Part shown: one piece after another, positions 50,918 to 59,198 of the stretch
How positions within the stretch are numbered: the first letter of the stretch is position 1
Layout: the number at the start of each line of letters is the position of its first letter
DNA from: an uncultured Bacilli bacterium
GTDB taxonomy: Bacteria > Bacillota_I > Bacilli_A > RF39 > UBA660
DNA: 64,000 nucleotides
Direction of reading: 5' to 3'
Assembly (NCBI GenBank): GCA_910588195.1
Contig: CAJUPN010000004.1
Coordinates: forward strand, 1 to 64,000
Notes under the pieces: model-generated
The model's database searches: none
What the model saw: the letters and a program-made list of their open reading frames with translations, nothing else
Told to the model about the DNA's origin: nothing
Position numbers and translations under genes: made by a program

Positions 50918-52029
50918 ATATACTTATTATATTTTACAAATTCTGGAGACTTATCTAACTTAGTTTCCCCTAATTGTTTGAAAAGCTTCTTTTGAGAATG
51001 ATCAATTTTTGTTGGAATAACAATACTTACAATTCCATAAGCATCTCCCTTTTTTCCACTCTTTTCATCATCAATTCCCTTGCCTCTAAATTTAAACTTA
51101 TCGCCATTTTGTGTTCCAGCTGGAATTTCAGTTATTATAGTTCCTTGAACAGTTGGAACTTCTTTTTTACATCCTAATACAGCTTCAGTTATAGTTAATG
51201 GGATTTTTACATAAATATCTCGACCATCTCTTTGATATATCTCATGATCTTTAACTTCAAATTCAATATAAATATCCCCTCTTGGACCACCATTCGGACC
51301 TGCAGAAGCCTTACCACTCATACGCATTGTATCGCCATTTTCAATTCCTCTTGGCACACGCAATTTAATAGTTTTATTGTTATTAACTGTTCCTTTGCCA
51401 CTACACTTAGAGCATTTTGTTTTTACAGTTTCACCAACACCACCACATTTAGGACAAACAGATTCTGATTGAAAAACACCAAACATCGTTCTTTGTTGAG
51501 TAACTACTCTTCCTCGACCACCACAATCTGGACATTTTTCTACACCAGTACCACCTTTACCATCACAATCTGGACAAGTATCATCTATATTTATTTTAAA
51601 TTCTTTTTCACATCCATACACGGCTTCATCAAAATCAAGTTTCATGTTAACAGCTTTATCAGCTCCTCTAGTCTTACGAGATCTACCTCTAGAGCTTCCG
51701 CCACCAAAACCACCCATCATCTGTTCAAAAATACTTCCTAAGTCAAAGTCTGCAAAATCAAAGCCTTCAAAACCACCAAAGCCACCAGCTCCACCATTTT
51801 GATCAAATGCCGCATGACCAAACTGATCATATTGACGTCTTTTTTGCTCATCACTTAAAACAGCATATGCCTCACCAATCTCTTTAAACTTTTCTGAAGC
51901 ACCCTCTTCTTTATTTACATCTGGATGATATTGTTTAGCAAGTTTCCTAAAAGCTCTTTTTATTTCCTCATCAGTAGCTGATTTAGAAACCCCTAAGACT
52001 TCATAATAATCTCTTTTATTATTTGCCAT
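50908..52029 (-). CDS. dnaJ: Chaperone DnaJ (Hsp40)
   Basis: Co-chaperone that delivers clients to DnaK and stimulates its ATPase. J domain with YEVLGVSKSATDEEIK and the HPD motif in QYHPDVN, a Gly/Phe-rich region, four zinc repeats (CPDCDGKG, CPDCGGRG, CPKCGGVG, CSKCSGKG) and the C-terminal substrate-binding domain. 373 aa, type I DnaJ. ATG follows AGAGAGGT. It lies 4 bases after pepF, an unusual neighbour inside a dnaK-dnaJ cluster. Confidence 0.98.
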   Translation of the reverse strand: MANNKRDYYEVLGVSKSATDEEIKRAFRKLAKQYHPDVNKEEGASEKFKEIGEAYAVLSDEQKRRQYDQFGHAAFDQNGGAGGFGGFEGFDFADFDLGSIFEQMMGGFGGGSSRGRSRKTRGADKAVNMKLDFDEAVYGCEKEFKINIDDTCPDCDGKGGTGVEKCPDCGGRGRVVTQQRTMFGVFQSESVCPKCGGVGETVKTKCSKCSGKGTVNNNKTIKLRVPRGIENGDTMRMSGKASAGPNGGPRGDIYIEFEVKDHEIYQRDGRDIYVKIPLTITEAVLGCKKEVPTVQGTIITEIPAGTQNGDKFKFRGKGIDDEKSGKKGDAYGIVSIVIPTKIDHSQKKLFKQLGETKLDKSPEFVKYNKYIED

Positions 52030-52033
52030 AAAA

Positions 52034-53815
52034 TTACCTCTCTTCTTTTATCTTTTTAAGTTCATCAATAGCATCACTAAAAAACTTAATAGCGTTATCA
52101 TAAGTCTTAGTATCACACATATCAATACCTATTATACTCAAGCATTCTTGTGGACGCATCTTCGAACCAACTTTCAAAAATTCCATATATTTTTTTAAAA
52201 TTCCTTCTTCTTTATTTAAAATCTTACTAGCAACATTCGTAGCAGCAATTATTGCTGTAGAATAATTATACACATAGAAACCTCCACTTAAGAAAAAATG
52301 GGAAATAAAACTCCAAGAATAAGCTGAAAAGCCTTTTACCTCTTCTCCAAAAACATTCTTAGCTGTCTCAAGCCACAAATTATTCAATATTTCGCTTCCT
52401 AACGGTTCCCCTGCTCCCGCTAATGCATGAATACTCTCTTCAAATAAAGCTTGTCGAGCTGACCCAAAAAAATTTGCTGCAAAAGTTTTAACAAAGTTAA
52501 AGAGCAATTGAAGATTAGTTTCCTTATCTTCTGTCTGATACAAATAAGAAAATAAAATTTCATTTGTAAGAGATGCTACCTCAGCACAAAAAACAGAATG
52601 ATAACAATACTCTGGTATATTTTCCTTCATAGATAGATATTGATTGCAAAAATGTCCTAATTCATGAGAAAGAGAAGATATATCAAGAATTCTTCCTTCA
52701 AAATTAGCAAATACTTTTGGAATAGTACATGAAGAATACATACAATACCAACCAGTAGATTTATTGTCTGCTGGATAATAATCTATACATTTTTTCTCAA
52801 AAGCAAGTTTTAAAACATCCAAATATTCATCTCCTAAAATACTAAAAGTATTTAAGATAATATCCTTTGCCTCTTCCACTGTATATTTTTTTGTGGAATT
52901 TTCAAACAAAGGAGCATTTAAATCATAAACATATAATTCTTCATAACCAAGCTCATGCGTAAATAACTGAACATACTTTTTATAAAAATCTTTATATAAA
53001 GGAACCGATTTTATCAAAGTTTCATAAACCTTTAAATCTAAATCATCATCAAAAAATCTTTTTTCTAAGCCATTTTTAAAATGACGATACTTTGCTTCAC
53101 ATTCTAACCCTTTTATAAAAGATATTAAATTTGTTGCTAAAGAATCCACATGTTTACTTACCGCTTTCCCTTCAAGCTCAAATACTCTTTTTCTAACACT
53201 TCTATCTTTATCACTAAGATATTTAGGAATATTAGATGCAGTAATTAATACCTCTTCTCCATCTACTTCAATTGACCCATAATCTATTTCTTTATCAATC
53301 ATATAAGTATTAGATTTTCTATATCCCTCTAAAACCAATTGAAATCCCGAAAGTATTTTTTCTTCATTTTCAGATAAAAGATGTTCCTTACTTCTAAACA
53401 AATCATTAAAATACTTATCTAACTTTTTCAAATCATCATCATTTTCAATAAGTTTAGAAATAGTTGCAAAATCAGAGCTTAGTATTTCAGGACATACAAA
53501 GGAAATAGCTTCATTATATTGATTTATAAGATTTTCTACTCTATCAAGACCTTCACTAGCCTCACTATTATCTAATTCAACATTAAGGGAAGCACTATTA
53601 TAAGCTTCTGATCTATCAAGAATTGCTTGAATTTCACGAGTTAAATCAAAAAACTCTTTCAAAGTTTTACTATCATTTAAAAGTTTTCCTTTAAACTTAG
53701 AAATTTTCTCAATTAAAGAATTAAATCTTTTTAAGTCATTTTCTTCATCTTTTCTACTTTTGTAAATATCACTTAAATCCCACTTATATTTTTCTAAAAT
53801 ATCTTTTCTTTTCAT
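52034..53815 (-). CDS. pepF: Oligoendopeptidase F (M3 family)
   Basis: Cytoplasmic zinc metallopeptidase that cuts short peptides. The catalytic HExxH is in LSHELGHFCNQY near residue 385, and the third ligand region is CAEVASLTNEILFSY, as in M3B enzymes. 593 aa, normal. It sits between dnaK and dnaJ, 47 bases after dnaK and 4 before dnaJ. It is therefore probably heat-induced and may clear peptides left by chaperone-protease action; this role is inference. It is missing from the classical B. subtilis operon. Confidence 0.95.
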   Translation of the reverse strand: MKRKDILEKYKWDLSDIYKSRKDEENDLKRFNSLIEKISKFKGKLLNDSKTLKEFFDLTREIQAILDRSEAYNSASLNVELDNSEASEGLDRVENLINQYNEAISFVCPEILSSDFATISKLIENDDDLKKLDKYFNDLFRSKEHLLSENEEKILSGFQLVLEGYRKSNTYMIDKEIDYGSIEVDGEEVLITASNIPKYLSDKDRSVRKRVFELEGKAVSKHVDSLATNLISFIKGLECEAKYRHFKNGLEKRFFDDDLDLKVYETLIKSVPLYKDFYKKYVQLFTHELGYEELYVYDLNAPLFENSTKKYTVEEAKDIILNTFSILGDEYLDVLKLAFEKKCIDYYPADNKSTGWYCMYSSCTIPKVFANFEGRILDISSLSHELGHFCNQYLSMKENIPEYCYHSVFCAEVASLTNEILFSYLYQTEDKETNLQLLFNFVKTFAANFFGSARQALFEESIHALAGAGEPLGSEILNNLWLETAKNVFGEEVKGFSAYSWSFISHFFLSGGFYVYNYSTAIIAATNVASKILNKEEGILKKYMEFLKVGSKMRPQECLSIIGIDMCDTKTYDNAIKFFSDAIDELKKIKEER

Positions 53816-53834
53816 TAAATCTCCATTAATACTA

Positions 53835-53864
53835 AAATTAAGGGAAGGACTCTCCCCTTAATTT
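53835..53864 (-). terminator. Intercistronic hairpin after dnaK
   Basis: Minus-strand 10-bp stem AAATTAAGGG / CCCTTAATTT (arms 53864-53855 and 53844-53835) with a 10-base loop. No proper T run follows, so it is more likely a partial terminator or RNA-stabilising element that lowers pepF-dnaJ relative to dnaK. Confidence 0.65.
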
Positions 53865-55680
53865 ATTTTTTATCTACAAATTCTGCTTCTTCAACATCAC
53901 TGTCACTTGAGTTATCATCAGTAGATTCATTTGCCTTAGCTGCTGACTCATAAACTTTACCAGCAAGTTCCATTGCCTTTTCTTGTAACTTAGAAGTTTT
54001 ATCTTTAATATCATCAAGACTTGCATCTTCTTTTTCTAAAACTTCTTTTACATCTTTTATTAAATCTTCTACAGTTGTTTTTTCATCGTCACTTAGTTTA
54101 TCTCCTAAATCACGAATTGCACCTTCTGCTGCAAATATAGCTTGTTCAGCTTCGTTTTTAGCATCAGCCATTTCTTTACGTTTTTCATCAGCTTCTTTAT
54201 TAGCTTCAGCTTCCTTCATCATCTTATCTATTTCTTCATCACTAAGATTAGTACTTGAAGTTATAGTTATTTTTTGTTCTTTATTTGTTCCTAAATCTTT
54301 AGCTTTTACATTAACGATACCATTAGCATCAATATCAAATGTAACTTCAATTTGTGGAACTCCTCTTCTTGCTGGAGGAATATCAGAAAGTTGGAATCTA
54401 CCAAGAGTCTTGTTGTCAGCTGCCATTGGTCTTTCACCTTGTAATACATGAATATCAACAGCAGGTTGATTATCAACAGCAGTAGAGAACACTTGACTCT
54501 TACTTGTTGGAATAGTTGTATTTCTTGGAATTAAAACAGTCATTACATCACCTAATGTTTCAAGGCCAAGTGAAAGTGGAGTTACATCAAGTAAAACTAA
54601 ATCTTCTACCTCACCAGTTAATACACCACCCTGAATAGCTGCTCCCATAGCAACAACTTCATCTGGGTTAACACTCTTATTAGGTTCTTTACCAAGTTCT
54701 TTCTTAACAAGTTCTTGAATATAAGGAATACGAGTTGAACCACCTACTAAAACTACTTGATCAATATCACTTGCCTTTAATTTAGCATCAGATAAAGCTT
54801 TCTTAACTGAATCTAATGTAGAATCAAATAAATCTTTATTTAAACTTTCAAACTTAGCTCTTGTTAAATCCATCTCAAAGTTAACAGGTGTTCCATCAAC
54901 TTGTGCAATAAATGGAAGTGAAATAGTTGTAGTTGTTGAATTCGACAAATCTTTTTTAGCTTTTTCTGCTTCATCCTTAATACGTTGCATAGCCATTTGA
55001 TCATCTTTAACATCAGCTTTAGTTTCATTTTTTATTTCTTCAACTATATAATCCATTACACGTTTATCGAAATCATCTCCACCAAGTTTATTATTACCAC
55101 TAGTTGATTTAACTTCATAAACTCCATCACCAAGTTCAAGTATTGATACGTCAAAAGTACCTCCACCTAAATCATATACTAATATAGTTTGTAATTTATC
55201 TTGCTTATCTAAACCATAAGCTAAAGCTGCTGCTGTTGGTTCGTTAACAATTCTATCAACTTCAAGACCAGCAATTTTACCAGCATTTTTTGTAGCTTGT
55301 CTTTCAGCATCATTAAAGTAAGCAGGAACAGTTATAACAGCATGTGTAACTGGTTCTCCTAAATAACTTTCTGCATCTCTTTTTATTTTAGCTAAGATTT
55401 TAGCACTTATTTCTTCTGGTGAATACTTCTTACCATCAATATCTTTTTTCTTACTAGTTCCCATATCTCTTTTGATAGAAGAAATAGTTTTTTCTGCATT
55501 AGTTACAGCTTGTCTTTTTGCTAAAGCTCCAACTAATTCTTCCCCTTTTTTAGTAAATGCTACAACAGATGGTGTAGTTCTATCTCCCTCAGCATTTGCA
55601 ATTACGGTAGGAACTCCACCTTCTAATACTGCACAACAACTATTTGTTGTACCTAAATCTATACCAATTATTTTTCCCAT
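53863..55680 (-). CDS. dnaK: Chaperone DnaK (Hsp70)
   Basis: ATP-dependent chaperone. IGIDLGTTNSCCAVLEGG at the start, AYFNDAERQATKNAG, VYDLGGGTFDVSILELGDG and VLVGGSTRIPYIQ are Hsp70 signatures. The substrate domain follows from about residue 360, and the C-terminal tail ends in the acidic VEEAEFVDKK. 605 aa, normal. ATG is preceded by AAAGGAGGAGAT. Transcribed in the hrcA-grpE-dnaK-pepF-dnaJ order under CIRCE control. Confidence 0.99.
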   Translation of the reverse strand: MGKIIGIDLGTTNSCCAVLEGGVPTVIANAEGDRTTPSVVAFTKKGEELVGALAKRQAVTNAEKTISSIKRDMGTSKKKDIDGKKYSPEEISAKILAKIKRDAESYLGEPVTHAVITVPAYFNDAERQATKNAGKIAGLEVDRIVNEPTAAALAYGLDKQDKLQTILVYDLGGGTFDVSILELGDGVYEVKSTSGNNKLGGDDFDKRVMDYIVEEIKNETKADVKDDQMAMQRIKDEAEKAKKDLSNSTTTTISLPFIAQVDGTPVNFEMDLTRAKFESLNKDLFDSTLDSVKKALSDAKLKASDIDQVVLVGGSTRIPYIQELVKKELGKEPNKSVNPDEVVAMGAAIQGGVLTGEVEDLVLLDVTPLSLGLETLGDVMTVLIPRNTTIPTSKSQVFSTAVDNQPAVDIHVLQGERPMAADNKTLGRFQLSDIPPARRGVPQIEVTFDIDANGIVNVKAKDLGTNKEQKITITSSTNLSDEEIDKMMKEAEANKEADEKRKEMADAKNEAEQAIFAAEGAIRDLGDKLSDDEKTTVEDLIKDVKEVLEKEDASLDDIKDKTSKLQEKAMELAGKVYESAAKANESTDDNSSDSDVEEAEFVDKK

Positions 55681-55703
55681 AAATATCTCCTCTTTCTTTC
55701 TAA

Positions 55704-56246
55704 CTACTCTGATACTTTTACCATTGTAGCTCTTAAAACTTTATCTTTATACATATAACCTTTTTGTAATACTTCTATTACAATTCCTGCATCACAACCA
55801 TCACGTGCTTCCGTTAAAACAGCTTGATGAAATGCTGGATCAAATGGCATATTCAAACATTCAATTTCTTTAACGCCATTTTCTTCTAAAATATTAATTA
55901 TATTTGACATAATCATTTCAAAACCTTTTAAGAATTCAGAATTCTCTTCCGTTTTCATATTTAAGGCTCTTTCAAAATTATCAACAATATTAACTAATTT
56001 TTTTAATATATCTTCTCCTGCATACTTTTGAATATTTAAAACCTCTTCGTCTTTTCTTTTACGGAAATTCATCATCTCCGCTTGAATTCTCATAGCTTTT
56101 TCTTTTTCTGCTCCTAATTCTTCAGTAAGTCTTAAAATTTCTTCAGCATCATGATTTTTCTTTTTTTTATTTTTTTCTTTTTTATTTTCTTTTATTTCTT
56201 CAGTTTCTTCCAACTGTTGTTTTATATTTTCTGTTTCTTTATCCAC
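55704..56246 (-). CDS. grpE: Nucleotide exchange factor GrpE
   Basis: Exchange factor for DnaK. A charged N-terminal region (Lys/Glu-rich KENKKEKNKKKKN) precedes the long coiled coil (MRIQAEMMNFRKRKDEE) and the beta domain with PFDPAFHQAV and VLQKGYMYKDKVLR-AMVKV, the family signature. 180 aa, GTG start after AGAGGGAAC. It lies between hrcA and dnaK as usual. Confidence 0.97.
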   Translation of the reverse strand: MDKETENIKQQLEETEEIKENKKEKNKKKKNHDAEEILRLTEELGAEKEKAMRIQAEMMNFRKRKDEEVLNIQKYAGEDILKKLVNIVDNFERALNMKTEENSEFLKGFEMIMSNIINILEENGVKEIECLNMPFDPAFHQAVLTEARDGCDAGIVIEVLQKGYMYKDKVLRATMVKVSE

Positions 56247-56260
56247 AAGTTCCCTCTTTT

Positions 56261-57277
56261 CTATTTTTCAATATAGGATTTCAAAAAATTAAGAAGCGTC
56301 CACACTTTATCATACTCCATTCTTTTTGGACCTATGATAGCAAGAGTTCCCTCATCTTTTCCTACCTTATAATGCGTTTTTATTATTGTAACATCAGGAT
56401 CAAATTCTGTTTCTTCACCAATATAAACATTAATATCAGAATCACTTGTTTGAATATTTTTTACCAGCTCTGTATTTTCAAGTTTTGCAATCATATCCTT
56501 AATTTTCTCTGGTTCATCATATTCTTTATAATCAAGAATATTCGTTTTTCCTCCAAATACAATATCCGAATTATCAATTGTAAAATCTCTAAAAGCTGAT
56601 GAAAAGAAATTACAAACTTCTTCATATCTATTAATTACTTCTTTTATTTTAGGCTTAATTTCTAATTCTAATCTTTCAGTAACTTTTGCTAAAGGAGTTC
56701 CAACTAAAGCTTTATTAATAAGCTCTGATGTTTTAATAAGTTCCTTTAAATTAATATTTCGAGAAATGTTAATTTGCTTATTTTCAACAACTCCTTGATT
56801 GGTTACTAAAACAGCAACAACTCTTCTATCACCTTCTGAAGTTTCATCTTCATCATCATCAAGGGCAATTATACTAATTTGCTGTAATGTTGAAGATTCT
56901 ACAGATGGACCAATAACTACACTAGTATAATGAGTAATATCACTTATTATCTCCATACATTTTTGAATAGCATCACTTACAACTAAATTATTATTATTAA
57001 GTATAGTTTGAAGTTTTAAAACATCCTCACCTGTAATATCTTTCGGTTTCATCAAATTATCAACGTAATAACGATAACCTGCTTCTGAAGGAATTCTTCC
57101 GCTTGATAAATGCTCTTTTTCTAGAAAATTAAGTTCTTCGAGTAAAGCCATATCATTACGTATTGTAGCAGATGAAACTTTAAAATGATCAACAAGTGAC
57201 TTCGATCCAACTGGCTTAAACGTTTGAATATAAGTTTCAACTATTATCTTTAATAGTTCTTCCTGTCTTTCTCCCAC
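56261..57277 (-). CDS. hrcA: Heat-inducible transcription repressor HrcA
   Basis: Repressor that binds CIRCE and whose folding depends on GroEL. The N-terminal winged helix is clear (IVETYIQTFKPVGSKSLVD, VSSATIRNDMALLEELNFLEK, HLSSGRIPSEAGYRYYVD), and the C-terminal part has IIGPKRMEYDKV. 338 aa. The GTG at 57277 is preceded by AGAGGTGA. It heads the heat-shock operon behind the promoter and operator at 57290-57349. Confidence 0.97.
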   Translation of the reverse strand: MGERQEELLKIIVETYIQTFKPVGSKSLVDHFKVSSATIRNDMALLEELNFLEKEHLSSGRIPSEAGYRYYVDNLMKPKDITGEDVLKLQTILNNNNLVVSDAIQKCMEIISDITHYTSVVIGPSVESSTLQQISIIALDDDEDETSEGDRRVVAVLVTNQGVVENKQINISRNINLKELIKTSELINKALVGTPLAKVTERLELEIKPKIKEVINRYEEVCNFFSSAFRDFTIDNSDIVFGGKTNILDYKEYDEPEKIKDMIAKLENTELVKNIQTSDSDINVYIGEETEFDPDVTIIKTHYKVGKDEGTLAIIGPKRMEYDKVWTLLNFLKSYIEK

Positions 57278-57289
57278 GCATCATCACCT

Positions 57290-57316
57290 CTGGCACTATC
57301 ACTTTTCCAGTGCTAA
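57290..57316 (-). promoter_or_regulatory. CIRCE-type HrcA operator
   Basis: On the minus strand TTAGCACTG, nine bases, TAGTGCCAG compares with the CIRCE consensus TTAGCACTC-N9-GAGTGCTAA: the first half matches 8 of 9, the second about 5 of 9. It lies over the expected transcript start, between promoter and hrcA. Confidence 0.8.
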
Positions 57317-57320
57317 AATA

Positions 57321-57349
57321 ATTATATTACCATAATTAGCACTTGTCAA
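57321..57349 (-). promoter_or_regulatory. Consensus promoter of the heat-shock operon
   Basis: Perfect -35 TTGACA (57349-57344), 17-base spacer, perfect -10 TATAAT (57326-57321) on the minus strand. An extra half-site AGTGCTAA (57343-57336) fills the start of the spacer and forms an inverted repeat with the first CIRCE half. Confidence 0.92.
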
Positions 57350-57369
57350 TACTATATGCTAATATATGT

Positions 57370-57398
57370 AAAAAAAGAATATTAGTTTCCTAATATTC
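57370..57398 (-). terminator. Terminator of the lipoprotein gene
   Basis: Minus-strand stem GAATATTAG / CTAATATTC (arms 57398-57390 and 57385-57377) with a GAAA tetraloop and T6. The stop codon is within the first arm. Confidence 0.9.
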
Positions 57399-57926
57399 AT
57401 AAGTCCCATGTAATTTTGTTAATTCTTCATGAGTTAAAGGTTCTACTTCCCATTTACTATCCTTCTTCTTTAAATTAATAGTTAACGTATAATCAACAGT
57501 GTCTGTAGTATCAAGCATTTTTCTTATTTTATAAGCAAAGTACTTAGAAAAATCAATATCTCCATCATCACCTACAAAATCAGCTTGATTTGCAGTAAAA
57601 TAATCTCCCGCTAATTTATCTGATTTATAATAGTCAAAAACTGTAATTTGAACCTCAACTATGGCACTGTCTCCATTAATCTTTTCATCTTTAATATCAT
57701 ATTTTAAATTACTATATTGTTTTAAATATAATTCTTTATAATCTTTTAAAGTTTCTTCCTCTAAATCTTGACTAGCTAAATATTCATCAAGTTCTTTAAC
57801 TACGCTTTCCGAATTATTTTTATAATTATTTAAAAATCTTGATACTGAATCTTTTGGTTTACTTCCTACCAAAGTACAACCTGTAACTATAAATACAACT
57901 AATAATAAAGCAATTATCTTTTTCAT
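57390..57926 (-). CDS. Hypothetical lipoprotein (178 aa)
   Basis: A lipoprotein signal (MKKIIALLLVVFIVTGC, lipobox VTGC) places it on the outer face of the membrane. The rest resembles an NTF2-like or DUF5105-type small alpha/beta domain: RFLNNYKNNSES at the start, NGDSAIVEVQITVFDYYK and YTLTINLKKKDSKWEVEPLT at the end, where the KDGKW-like turn is frequent in such lipoproteins. Substrate unknown. ATG at 57926 follows GAGGAGAGAAA; the longer upstream reading frame has no lipoprotein start. Confidence 0.8.
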   Translation of the reverse strand: MKKIIALLLVVFIVTGCTLVGSKPKDSVSRFLNNYKNNSESVVKELDEYLASQDLEEETLKDYKELYLKQYSNLKYDIKDEKINGDSAIVEVQITVFDYYKSDKLAGDYFTANQADFVGDDGDIDFSKYFAYKIRKMLDTTDTVDYTLTINLKKKDSKWEVEPLTHEELTKLHGTYEY

Positions 57927-57971
57927 TTTTCTCTCCTCATCTTTATTATTAGTATATTTAGTATAATTATA

Positions 57972-58002
57972 CAAAAAAGACGAGAAAATTAATTTTTTCT
58001 CG
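57972..58002 (-). terminator. Terminator of the 271-aa gene
   Basis: Minus-strand stem CGAGAAAA / TTTTCTCG (arms 58002-57995 and 57988-57981) with a 6-base loop, then TCTTTTTTG. The gene stop is inside the loop region. Confidence 0.85.
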
Positions 58003-58804
58003 CTAAAACAGCTTTTTCTACATCTGCACCATTTTGATATTTATTATTTAAAATATTACAAACAATATCTGTTTGTTCTTCTATACTTAAACTTCTAATC
58101 TGTTTTACTAATCGCTTTTTTTCAATAGAATTTAATGCTGGTTTACAAGGTAAATATTCTAAACATCTGTCATCAATTGGAGATATTGCAAATCTAAAAC
58201 CACCATCAACTAAAAATGCATCATCCAAATTATCAATCGTAACATGTGGTATATTTAATTTACCATATATATTTCTTTTTCTTTTCTCTGCATTATTAAT
58301 TTTAGAAAATTTATAATCTAACATTTTATTTAAGTAAAGAACAAGACCATCAGCTTCTTCTTCACTCATACCAACTTGTTTAACAAATAAATCACGATAA
58401 TTACTAGATTCAATTATTCCAGGAAATATAGAATAATCTGATTTCTTAATTAAACAAAACTTTAAATCATTACTATAAAAATCCTTTTTTAATTTGATTT
58501 CATAACTTATTCCATTACCCAAAGAGCTAAGCAAATTTGACGCAGACTTTGCAATTGACTCAAGGGCAAAACAATGACTCGCCACTCTTATATAACTTTT
58601 TAAATATTTTTCAAGAGAAATTAAAGAAGTTACAGTAAGAAATGTTCCTCCCATAATTGGTAGAAATTGAAGATTTTCATTTGCTTTGGCTAATCCAATT
58701 CCAGCAAGTGTAGAAAGAGCACTCGCTCCAAACATTCTAGAAAAAGCATTATTTAATTTTAGCTTAACTCCTATTACTTTATGCATTATATCTTTATTTT
58801 CCAT
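57989..58804 (-). CDS. Membrane protein of unknown family (271 aa), paralogous to the 833-aa protein
   Basis: No known family recognised. A weakly hydrophobic pair of helices (about residues 25-65: ALSTLAGIGLAKA and FLPIMGGTFLTVTSLISLEKYL) is followed by an alpha/beta region. Residues about 80-215 align by eye with residues about 510-640 of the gene at 59199: the shared SIAK/SIARK helix, LKFCLIKKSDYSIF against LRFAIVKDKKDYGF, and NIPHVTIDNLDDAFLVDGG against NIPKVTVDNMPVLFAKFGG. The C-terminus is basic. ATG follows AAGGGGATTTTA. Together the two genes define a family specific to this lineage as far as I can tell. Confidence 0.65.
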   Translation of the reverse strand: MENKDIMHKVIGVKLKLNNAFSRMFGASALSTLAGIGLAKANENLQFLPIMGGTFLTVTSLISLEKYLKSYIRVASHCFALESIAKSASNLLSSLGNGISYEIKLKKDFYSNDLKFCLIKKSDYSIFPGIIESSNYRDLFVKQVGMSEEEADGLVLYLNKMLDYKFSKINNAEKRKRNIYGKLNIPHVTIDNLDDAFLVDGGFRFAISPIDDRCLEYLPCKPALNSIEKKRLVKQIRSLSIEEQTDIVCNILNNKYQNGADVEKAVLARKN

Positions 58805-58862
58805 TAAAATCCCCTTTTCTTAAGTTAGTATTATAGCAAATTATAAAGAATTTATCAAATCA

Positions 58863-58887
58863 CAAAAAAAGAAGCTTAAGCAGCTTC
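58863..58887 (-). terminator. Terminator of the 833-aa/DUF1292 operon
   Basis: Minus-strand stem GAAGCT / AGCTTC (arms 58887-58882 and 58876-58871) with a 5-base loop and T7, overlapping the end of the DUF1292 gene. Confidence 0.8.
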
Positions 58888-59184
58888 CTCTTCAGTGTCA
58901 ATCATTGCTTCCATTTCGTCTAAGTCTCCACTAAGGATCTTATCAGCAACAATATCTTTAAATTCTTCAATTAATTCGTCATATAGTTCTTTATTGTCTA
59001 TATCTTTTAAATAAGAATCGTCATCTACTTTTATTACTTCATAAATAACGAATTCATCTGTTGGAGTTTCATCCTCTAACGTCCTAACAGTATAAACATA
59101 CTTCTTTCCTTCATGATCTAATTCCTCTAGAATTAGATACTCTACATTATTTTCTAATGTAACAATATTTCCAACCTCTATCAT
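58876..59184 (-). CDS. DUF1292-like small acidic protein
   Basis: A small beta-rich protein (102 aa) with EVGNIVTLENNVEYLILEEL, GKKYVYTVRT, and EFVIYEVIKVDDDSYLKDI, a pattern like DUF1292 (YrzB) proteins, which are common and uncharacterised in Bacillota. The acidic tail ends in DTEEEAA. GGAGG stands 9 bases before ATG 59184; an ATG at 59190 is an alternative with a 3-base spacer. It starts about 15 bases after the 833-aa gene and is probably cotranscribed with it. Confidence 0.72.
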   Translation of the reverse strand: MIEVGNIVTLENNVEYLILEELDHEGKKYVYTVRTLEDETPTDEFVIYEVIKVDDDSYLKDIDNKELYDELIEEFKDIVADKILSGDLDEMEAMIDTEEEAA

Positions 59185-59198
59185 TCTCATTTTCCTCC

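Noticed and set aside
51232..51741. Thr/Ser/Phe-rich plus-strand frames over dnaJ
   Set aside because: Antisense shadows of the Gly- and Cys-rich DnaJ sequence.
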